Below, in pieces: positions 34,499 through 41,473 of a stretch of DNA of 64,000 bases. Source of the stretch: Anaerolineae bacterium (GTDB lineage: Bacteria > Chloroflexota > Anaerolineae > Anaerolineales > Villigracilaceae); contig JABGOQ010000133.1 in the NCBI GenBank assembly GCA_018645405.1, positions 48,428 through 112,427 on the forward strand, in the 5' to 3' direction. How positions within the stretch are numbered: position 1 is the stretch's first letter; every line of letters starts with the position of its first letter. The position numbers and the translations under genes were made by a program. The notes below the pieces were generated by a model, which saw nothing but the letters and a program-made list of their open reading frames with translations, made no database searches and was not told the origin of the DNA.

Positions 34499-36919
34499 GT
34501 GAAATCACATGCGCGCGTAGTTATTGTTGGGGGTGGCATCATGGGGGTTGGATTGCTCTACCATTTAGCCGAAGCAGGTTGGGACGATTGTGTTCTCATT
34601 GAAAAAGCTGAATTGACATCCGGCTCAACCTGGCATGCTGCCGGGCAATGCCCGAATTTCACAGGGGATTACAATATTGCTAAAATTCAACATTATAGCA
34701 ATACACTTTATCCGAAATTGGAAAAATTGACCGGACAAGCGACCGGTTGGCATGGCGTTGGTGGAATCCGTTTTGCGACCACCAAAGAAGAATTGGATAA
34801 TTTTCGGCGAGTAGAAGGTATCGCTAAAAAAGTCGAATTCAGAATGGAAATTATTGGGCTAGATGAGATTCGACGATTAAATCCCTTTGTCAATACCGAT
34901 GGTGTTCTCGCTGGGGCTTGGACGCTTGATGATGGCTACGTTGACCCGGCAGGTGTGACCAATGCAATGGCAAGTGGTGCAAAAAAAATGGGCGCAACGA
35001 TTATTCGCCATAATCGTGTTACGGACATCAATTTACTCCCCAGCGGAGAATGGGAGGTGGTCAGCGAGCAAGGGACGATTATCTGCGAGCATGTTGTCAA
35101 TGCTGGTGGGTGTTACGCTGCTCGAATCGGAGCTTGGGTTGGGCTTGATCTTCCCATTGTACCGATGAAGCATCAATATCTTGTTACCGAACCGATTAAA
35201 GAATTCGTAGACCGCGATCAAGAAATCCCGGTTATGCGCGATCCCTATCCAAATGCTTATTATCGGCAGGAGCAAAACGCGGGACTGATAGGGATTTATG
35301 AGCGCAGCGGTACGGAGGAAGCCTGGTTTGGTTCTGGGCAAGACTGGGATTCAGAGAGCGAACTCTTCGCTGCTGATTATGAAGTCATCATGCCGGGTTT
35401 GGAACGCGTCATGGAGCGGATGCCGATTTTTGCCGAGGTCGGGATTATGCGCGTTGTGAATGGCGCAAATCCCCGCACGCCAGATCATAATCCCTTGATC
35501 GGCCCAGCGTCAGGGTTGCGAAATTTCTGGCTCAGTTGCGGGCAAAATATGGGCATTGGGCAAGGAGCTGGCGCGGGAAAATATCTGGCACAATGGATGA
35601 TGCACGGTGCGGCTGAGATCAATATGGTCGGAGTTGATCCGCGCCGCTTTGGATCTTATGCTCATATGGAGTATGCCCGTGCAAAATCGCATCAAGACTT
35701 CACTTTCATGTATCAACTCCACCTGCCTGGTGAAGAACGCCCAGCCGGGCGACCTGCTCGAACAAGCCCCCTCTATGAAAAGTTAAAGGCCAAAGGGGCT
35801 GAATACGCACAGGGATTTGGATGGGAACGTCCTAAGTGGTTTTCACTGGATGGTCGTGAGGAAGAAAAGAGTTTTCGGCGCAATAATATCTTCGAAGTAG
35901 TCGGTGATGAATGTAGGGCGGTGCGTGAGCGGGTAGGTGTACTCGATCTTTCCAGTTTTACAAAGCACGATGTGACTGGGGCTGATGCAGAAACTTATTT
36001 AAACCGCATCTTGGCAAATCGAGTGTCTCGCAAAAAAGGTGGCATAGTGCTCGCACATGGTCTGACGGAACAGGGGCGGATTGAAAGTGAATATACGATT
36101 ACGCGCTTGAATGACGAGCATTTTTACCTGCTTTCGGCAGCCGCTGCCAATATCCGCAATAGCGATCAGCTCAATCAGAGCAAGCGAGATGGCGAAGAAG
36201 TAACGATCAAAAATATTACCGATGAGTGGGGCACGCTGGTCTTGGTGGGTCCCCGCTCTCGTGATTTACTCTCTAAAATCACAGATGCTGATTTAAGCAA
36301 TGCGCATTTTCCCTGGTTGACTGGAAAGGAAATCGAGATAGCAGGTATAGGACTGCGCGCCCTTCGAATCAATTATGTAGGCGAATTGGGTTGGGAACTC
36401 CACATGCCCATAGCTCAACTTGAGCACCTCTATGACGCGGTCTGGGAAGCTGGTGAAGAATTCGGAATCGCAGATTTTGGCATGTACGCATTGACCAGTT
36501 TGGGCAAGGAGAAAGCCTACTATGCCTGGGGCGTAGAACTGATTAACGAAATCACGATGATCGAAGCCAGTATGGAGCGTTTTATTGACTTCAAAAAAGG
36601 TGATTTCATCGGACGAGATGCGCTGCTTAAGCGACAAAAAGAAGAACTTGCCTGGAATATTGCCTACGTTGAAGTGGATGCTGAAGATGCCGAAGTGCGC
36701 GGTGGAGAGCCAGTTTTGGACGGTGAAAAAGTTATCGGTGTGACCACATCGGGGGCCTATGGCTATGCCGTTCAAAAAAGCCTCGCCTTTGTTTATGTCC
36801 CGCCAAAATACGCTGCGAAAGGTACGACTTTTGATATTGAGATATTAGGACAGCGTTGCAATGCAAAGGTCTTGGGAGAGTCGGCCTATGACCCAGGAAA
36901 TAAACGTCTGCGATCTTGA
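34499..36919 (+). CDS. FAD/GcvT fusion dehydrogenase, dimethylglycine/sarcosine dehydrogenase-like (copy 3, divergent)
   Basis: 806-residue FAD/GcvT fusion. GTG start with AAAGGAG ahead. VVIVGGGIMG opens the Rossmann fold, and SGSTWHAAGQ holds H46, the predicted covalent FAD histidine. The GcvT half has YVGELGWELH and LGKEKAYYAWG. It differs more from copies 1 and 2 than they do from each other, including the residues after the histidine motif (CPNF instead of a Leu-Val start), so it may act on a different N-methyl substrate. It precedes the complete corrinoid protein and third MttB gene. Confidence 0.92.
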   Translation: MKSHARVVIVGGGIMGVGLLYHLAEAGWDDCVLIEKAELTSGSTWHAAGQCPNFTGDYNIAKIQHYSNTLYPKLEKLTGQATGWHGVGGIRFATTKEELDNFRRVEGIAKKVEFRMEIIGLDEIRRLNPFVNTDGVLAGAWTLDDGYVDPAGVTNAMASGAKKMGATIIRHNRVTDINLLPSGEWEVVSEQGTIICEHVVNAGGCYAARIGAWVGLDLPIVPMKHQYLVTEPIKEFVDRDQEIPVMRDPYPNAYYRQEQNAGLIGIYERSGTEEAWFGSGQDWDSESELFAADYEVIMPGLERVMERMPIFAEVGIMRVVNGANPRTPDHNPLIGPASGLRNFWLSCGQNMGIGQGAGAGKYLAQWMMHGAAEINMVGVDPRRFGSYAHMEYARAKSHQDFTFMYQLHLPGEERPAGRPARTSPLYEKLKAKGAEYAQGFGWERPKWFSLDGREEEKSFRRNNIFEVVGDECRAVRERVGVLDLSSFTKHDVTGADAETYLNRILANRVSRKKGGIVLAHGLTEQGRIESEYTITRLNDEHFYLLSAAAANIRNSDQLNQSKRDGEEVTIKNITDEWGTLVLVGPRSRDLLSKITDADLSNAHFPWLTGKEIEIAGIGLRALRINYVGELGWELHMPIAQLEHLYDAVWEAGEEFGIADFGMYALTSLGKEKAYYAWGVELINEITMIEASMERFIDFKKGDFIGRDALLKRQKEELAWNIAYVEVDAEDAEVRGGEPVLDGEKVIGVTTSGAYGYAVQKSLAFVYVPPKYAAKGTTFDIEILGQRCNAKVLGESAYDPGNKRLRS

Positions 36920-36935
36920 GCCATTCTACAATAAT

Positions 36936-37083
36936 CGGATCAGGAATCCGCGCTTCACTCTTGATTTGGGCTTGCGTGCCCTATCCGAGCAGATTCTCAG
37001 CATAAGCGGAATAACGTTCACGCCGAGAGAATGTTGACTGACGGTACCCAAGTTCAACTCAAATGCGATTCGGCTTTTCATCC
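36936..37083 (+). repeat. Nested-palindrome intergenic repeat, copy 8
   Basis: Blocks: TTTGGGCTTGCGTGCCCTAT, GATTCTCAGCATAAGCGG, TTCACGCCGAGAGAATGTTG, ACGGTACCCAAGTTCAACTC and ATTCGGCTTTTCATCC. Last copy found. It fills most of the gap between FAD/GcvT copy 3 and the corrinoid gene. Confidence 0.83.
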
Positions 37084-37103
37084 AATAGAACTTCTCATAT
37101 AAT
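37075..37103 (+). promoter_or_regulatory. Candidate promoter of the corrinoid-MttB pair, partly inside the repeat
   Basis: TATAAT at 37098-37103 with TTTTCA (four of six matches to the -35 consensus) 17 bp upstream at 37075-37080. The -35 element lies in the last bases of repeat copy 8. Confidence 0.35.
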
Positions 37104-37164
37104 CTTGTGCAGTTGGCTGTTGAGAAGCTGATGGACTATTCCCGAATTAAATCAAGGAGAAAAA

Positions 37165-37836
37165 ATGTTAGAAGAATTATTCAAAGAAATGGCGCAGAGC
37201 ATTCTGGATGGCGATGATGAAGTTGCTGCCAAATTGGCTACACAAGCGTTGGGTGAAGGTGTTGATCCTTTGGCTGCTATCACAGCGGGCTATATGCTCG
37301 GCGTGAATGAAGTCGGTGACGCTTTTGCTTGCGGTGATGCTTTTTTGCCAGAATTGGTCATGGCCGGAGAAGCGATGAAAGCGGCTATTGCGGTCTTGGA
37401 GCCAGCGATGAAGGCTTCTGGTGTGTCGCGTGAGATTTTGGGTAAAGTGGTGATAGCAACCGTTGAGGGCGATATCCATGAGATTGGCAAATCTTTGGTT
37501 GGCACAATGCTGACATCTTCTGGTTTCGAAGTTTATGATTTGGGCGTGGATGTCTCAACGGACGATCTTCTAGCCAAAGCCGAAGAAGTGGGCGCCGATA
37601 TTATCGGTTTGAGTGCCTTGCTCACTACCACGATGAGTAAACAAAAAGAAGTCATTGACGAGGTTGCAAAGCGCGGTATGAAAGTGATGGTTATGGTAGG
37701 CGGTGCGCCAGTCACGAAAGAATGGGTGCAAAGAATCGAAGCAGATGGCTATTCAGAAGATGCTATCGGCGCGGTTAGTGTAGCCAAAGAATTAATGGGG
37801 ATTTTTTCTCTTAATGATAAAGCAGAGGAGAACTAA
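37165..37836 (+). CDS. Methyltransferase corrinoid protein (complete, MttC-like)
   Basis: 223-residue cobalamin-binding methyl carrier. Residues about 1-85 are the helical cap, and residues about 90-215 the Rossmann-like B12 domain with D103-I-H105-E-I-G108 (the histidine that ligates cobalt), followed by the SALLTTTM and GGAP cofactor-tail segments. AAGGAG precedes the ATG. The MttB gene starts 3 bp after its stop, so the two form a methyltransferase/corrinoid pair. It may also serve the other two MttB proteins, which have no complete corrinoid gene beside them. A reductive activase (RamA-like) would be needed and is not in the window. Confidence 0.95.
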   Translation: MLEELFKEMAQSILDGDDEVAAKLATQALGEGVDPLAAITAGYMLGVNEVGDAFACGDAFLPELVMAGEAMKAAIAVLEPAMKASGVSREILGKVVIATVEGDIHEIGKSLVGTMLTSSGFEVYDLGVDVSTDDLLAKAEEVGADIIGLSALLTTTMSKQKEVIDEVAKRGMKVMVMVGGAPVTKEWVQRIEADGYSEDAIGAVSVAKELMGIFSLNDKAEEN

Positions 37837-37839
37837 AAT

Positions 37840-39297
37840 ATGCAACCCAAAATTGAACTTCTAACACAAGATTTAATTGACCGTGTTTTGGATGAAGCCT
37901 TCCAGTTGATGATGAATCCTGGGATCAAGGTGCAATACGCAGAAGCGCGCGAATTGTTGGCTTCTGCCGGTTGCGAAGTGGATGAATCCAATGACGTGGT
38001 GCGCATCCCAGAATCGGTGGCGAGAAAGGCTTTAGAGACGGTGCCCAGCGAATTCATTCTCTATGACCGCGATGGAAATCCCAAAATTAACTACGGTGGT
38101 GATCACGTCCACTTTGACCCGGGCTCATCAGGCGTGAGTGTTCTTGACCCTGAAACGCTAGAGCATAAAGCGGCTTATACGCCCGATTTGGTTCGCATCA
38201 TCAAGGTTGCTGAGATGTTGCCGCAATATGACGCGCAATCTACGGCTGTGGTTTGCAACGAAGTGCCGAAAGAAATTGGTGATTTTTATCGCTTGTATCT
38301 GGTCTTGCTACATTCGAAAAAACCGATTGTAACGGGCGCATTCTCAAACGACACCTTAGAGACTATGATAGATATGCTGGGGATTTTTGCGGGCAGTCGT
38401 GAAGAGTTGGCAAAAAAACCGCAAGCTATTTTCGATGTTTGCCCATCACCACCGCTCATCTGGAGCAAGTTTGGCGCGGGCAATCTGATCGAGTTGGCGC
38501 GCGCGGGTGTTCCTGCCGAGATGGTTTCCATGCCTTTGGCTGGTGCGGCGGCACCTGTTACCTTGCTTGGGTCCGTTGTACAACACGCGGCAGAATCTAT
38601 TAGCGGAATCACTATTCATCAATTAGCCAAGGCAGGCTCGCCCATCGTTTGGGGCGGCGCACCAGCGATTTTCGATATGCGAAAAGGCAGCACGCCTATG
38701 GGCGCGATCGAGACCGCCATGATCGATGTTTCTTATGCGCAAGTCGGCAAATCGCTAAATATCCCTACGCATTGCTATCTTGGCGCAACAGAATCCAAAG
38801 TGGTCGATGCACAGGCTGGACTCGAAAGCGGCATGTCGGCATTGGTCGGCGCTTTGGCGGGAATCAATATGATTTCTGGTGCAGGTATGTTGGACTTTTT
38901 AGCTTGTCATAGCCCTGAAAAATTGACTATCGATGCAGAAGCCATTGGCATGGCAAAGCGGATGTTGGAAGGCGTCAGCGCACGTACCGAGACACTTGCT
39001 ACCGCTATGTTTGAAGGAATTAACTTCAAAGGCGATTTCCTTAAACAGCGCGTTACACGTGAGTTATTCTCCGAAGAGCAATATCTACCTTCTGAAGTAA
39101 TTGACCGAGATTCTATTCGCGGTTGGCAACAGGCTGGCAGAATGGATACATTTGCGCGTGCTAAAATCCGCACCAAAAAACTGCTGGACGAATACCAACG
39201 CCCAGAAATGGATGCAGATAAAGAGAAAGAATTGATCAGAATGGTCGAAACTCTGGCAAAAAAAGCCGGGATGAATCGCCTTCCAGAACTGGAATAA
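37840..39297 (+). CDS. MttB-superfamily corrinoid-dependent methyltransferase, non-pyrrolysine (copy 3, distinct subfamily)
   Basis: 485-residue MttB-family protein without an amber codon. Its sequence differs clearly from copies 1 and 2: it has MNPGIKVQYAEARELL near the start, HFDPGSSGVSVLDPETLEHK, and a C-terminal REL/EYLPSEV region without the HTRKH motif. Coupled to the corrinoid gene with a 3-bp gap. Expected to demethylate another quaternary or tertiary amine, or to use a different leaving group. It is followed 13 bp later by an MFS transporter that may carry the substrate. Confidence 0.93.
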   Translation: MQPKIELLTQDLIDRVLDEAFQLMMNPGIKVQYAEARELLASAGCEVDESNDVVRIPESVARKALETVPSEFILYDRDGNPKINYGGDHVHFDPGSSGVSVLDPETLEHKAAYTPDLVRIIKVAEMLPQYDAQSTAVVCNEVPKEIGDFYRLYLVLLHSKKPIVTGAFSNDTLETMIDMLGIFAGSREELAKKPQAIFDVCPSPPLIWSKFGAGNLIELARAGVPAEMVSMPLAGAAAPVTLLGSVVQHAAESISGITIHQLAKAGSPIVWGGAPAIFDMRKGSTPMGAIETAMIDVSYAQVGKSLNIPTHCYLGATESKVVDAQAGLESGMSALVGALAGINMISGAGMLDFLACHSPEKLTIDAEAIGMAKRMLEGVSARTETLATAMFEGINFKGDFLKQRVTRELFSEEQYLPSEVIDRDSIRGWQQAGRMDTFARAKIRTKKLLDEYQRPEMDADKEKELIRMVETLAKKAGMNRLPELE

Positions 39298-39310
39298 AGC
39301 AAATTAACAA

Positions 39311-40585
39311 ATGAGAAATTTCTTTTTATTTCCCAACTCGCACACACTTAATTCAGAAGTTGTGAAGCATTTTAAGCGCAACTTTTTCGTAAATATCATG
39401 GACGCAGGCTTTTGGTTTTTCGGCGACAGTTTTGTTGCCGCCTATACGATAATGCCTGTTTTTATGAGCACATTAACCGATTCGCCGATTTTGATTGGAT
39501 TAATACCAGCCTTGGAGGGGGCAGGCTGGTTTTTGCCTCAATTATTTTTAGCCAAGCATTTAGAAGGTAAAAAACGCAGATTGCCAATCACGCTAAAACT
39601 AGGGCTTTTGGATCGGCTCCCTTTTTTATTTCTTGCAATAGGCACTTTCTTTATTTTAAAAGTTGACCCAAAAGTTGCGATTATCTTGTTTTTGGTTGTC
39701 TATGTGATAAAAACCTTTTCCAGCGGGTTAGCGGCTCTGCCCTGGCAGGAGTTGATTGCCACAGTTATCCCCGTTTCTCATCGAGGCCGCTATTGGGGCT
39801 TTGCGTTAACGTCAGGGAAATTAATGGGTATGATCGGGGCAATTATTGCAGGCTTTATGCTTGCGAATATCGCATACCCTTTAAATTACGCTTATATGTT
39901 TCTGGTTGGTTTTATTTGCGCTTCAATTTCTTATTTATTCCTAAGCATGAATAAGGAGCCTGAAATAAATCGACAGCCTTCTACAAAAAACGGCAATATT
40001 TGGGGGAGAATAAAAGAAGTGCTTGGTGAAGATAAAAATTTCAGGATCTATCTAATAAACCGAGCATTTGTCTTCTCAAGTTTTATGGGAATGGCTTTCA
40101 TCACCGTTTATGGTTTAGAGAAATTCAATCTGCCAATTTCGTATTCAGCAATTTTCACAGGTGTGATGTTAGCTTCAGAAGTTGTGGGGTATGGGATTTG
40201 GGGCGTCATCGGCGATAAGGATGGATATAAACGGGTTATAGAATACAGCAATCTATTTTTGATTGTTGGTTTATTTGCTCTTTTATTTGTCGAATCCGTA
40301 TGGGGGCTGTATATCGTATTTGGAATCATCAGTTTCGCCCATTCAGGAGAGCTTATTGCGGATCAAAATATCGCTATGGAATTTAGCTCAGAAACTGATC
40401 GCCCCACATATATTGGTATGTCGAAAACACTCACTGGTCCCTTTCTTTTAATTGCCCCTGTTTTAGGTGGGGTACTAGTGCAATTGTGGGGCTACCCGAC
40501 AATGTTTATGACCGCGCTAATTATTTCGATGGTTGCTTTTGTAGTCATCAAATTTTTTGTGGTGGAACCGAGGTTGGCAAAGTAA
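39311..40585 (+). CDS. MFS transporter
   Basis: 424-residue 12-helix major facilitator protein. Hydrophobic segments cover nearly the whole length, with a charged central loop (MNKEPEINRQPSTKNG) between the two six-helix halves. The motif-A-like loop is degenerate. It starts 13 bp after the third MttB gene, so it could import or export the methylated amine or its product. A second, truncated copy of its last 35 codons and the following about 35 bp is found at 43957-44099. Confidence 0.88.
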   Translation: MRNFFLFPNSHTLNSEVVKHFKRNFFVNIMDAGFWFFGDSFVAAYTIMPVFMSTLTDSPILIGLIPALEGAGWFLPQLFLAKHLEGKKRRLPITLKLGLLDRLPFLFLAIGTFFILKVDPKVAIILFLVVYVIKTFSSGLAALPWQELIATVIPVSHRGRYWGFALTSGKLMGMIGAIIAGFMLANIAYPLNYAYMFLVGFICASISYLFLSMNKEPEINRQPSTKNGNIWGRIKEVLGEDKNFRIYLINRAFVFSSFMGMAFITVYGLEKFNLPISYSAIFTGVMLASEVVGYGIWGVIGDKDGYKRVIEYSNLFLIVGLFALLFVESVWGLYIVFGIISFAHSGELIADQNIAMEFSSETDRPTYIGMSKTLTGPFLLIAPVLGGVLVQLWGYPTMFMTALIISMVAFVVIKFFVVEPRLAK

Positions 40586-40641
40586 TGCTTTTTGAGAGGA
40601 AATATTGAGCTTTTTTCCTTCTTCATCCTGGAGAGTGCTTT

Positions 40642-41436
40642 ATGGATAAAACACGTTTTCAAAACCGAGTCTGCCTGATCACCGGCGCTGGTAGTGAAGC
40701 AGGGATTGGTTTCGCCGCGGCCCAAACCATTGGATTAGCGGGCGCTCAAATCGCGATCACCTCCACCACAAACCGCATAGAACAGCGTGCGTCCTCTTTA
40801 CGGTTTCAGGGCATTAAGACCAACGCCTATATTACCGATTTAATGGATCGAGTACAGGTACGCCATTTAGTGGAATCAGTTTTAGCAGATTTTGGCCGTA
40901 TTGATATTCTGATAAATAATGCGGGCATGGTGCAAGTGGGGCAAGATGATTCATCGAGTGAAATGGCTGAGATGGCTTTCACTGAGTGGGATACCAGTAT
41001 CGCGCGCAATCTCCATACTTGTTTTAACGTCACGCGAACGGTGCTGCCCATCATGATCAATCAACAATATGGTCGTATCGTCAATGTTTCTTCAGTCACA
41101 GGGCCACTGGTGAGCAACCCTGGCTCAACCTCTTACGGCGCGGCGAAAGCTGCCATGATCGGGATGAGTCGTAGTCTGGCGATTGAAGTAGCTACAAAAG
41201 GTATTATTGTAAATAACGTGCTGCCAGGCTGGATTGGTACGGGCTCTCAAGCACCCGAAGAGGCCATTGCTGCCCAATATACCCCGATGAAACGCGCTGG
41301 TACGCCCGGCGAAGTTGCGGATTTGATTGCTTATCTGGCTTCAGATGAAGCGACATATATCACGGGGCAGGAATTTATCGTGGATGGAGGAAACTGTTTA
41401 CAAGAATACAAAGGCCCTAGTGAATTGTATTATTAG
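40642..41436 (+). CDS. Short-chain dehydrogenase/reductase
   Basis: 264-residue SDR. It has a glycine-rich NAD(P) motif GAGSEAGIG near residues 15-23, INNAG, serine in NVSSVTG, and the catalytic Tyr-x-x-x-Lys as YGAAK, ending with VDGG. It resembles the FabG branch, oxidising or reducing a hydroxyl/keto group. GGAG precedes the ATG. It is convergent with the kinase-aminotransferase fusion gene, and both lie between the direct repeats of the MFS tail. It may act on a carbonyl intermediate made by the fusion protein. The substrate is unknown. Confidence 0.9.
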   Translation: MDKTRFQNRVCLITGAGSEAGIGFAAAQTIGLAGAQIAITSTTNRIEQRASSLRFQGIKTNAYITDLMDRVQVRHLVESVLADFGRIDILINNAGMVQVGQDDSSSEMAEMAFTEWDTSIARNLHTCFNVTRTVLPIMINQQYGRIVNVSSVTGPLVSNPGSTSYGAAKAAMIGMSRSLAIEVATKGIIVNNVLPGWIGTGSQAPEEAIAAQYTPMKRAGTPGEVADLIAYLASDEATYITGQEFIVDGGNCLQEYKGPSELYY

Positions 41437-41473
41437 CCAACAGGGTCAACGCTCATGATGGCGTATCCTTTCC

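Noticed and set aside
4731..37083. CRISPR array
   Set aside because: The repeats are dispersed over 32 kb, about 145 bp long and palindromic, with genes between. There are no regularly spaced short repeats and no cas genes.
4731..37083. Insertion sequences in the island
   Set aside because: No transposase-like coding region was found in any frame. The repeat itself is non-coding.
19069..39297. Pyrrolysine-coding MttB genes (in-frame amber codon)
   Set aside because: All three MttB-family frames are uninterrupted at about 483-488 codons, so they belong to the non-pyrrolysine branch.
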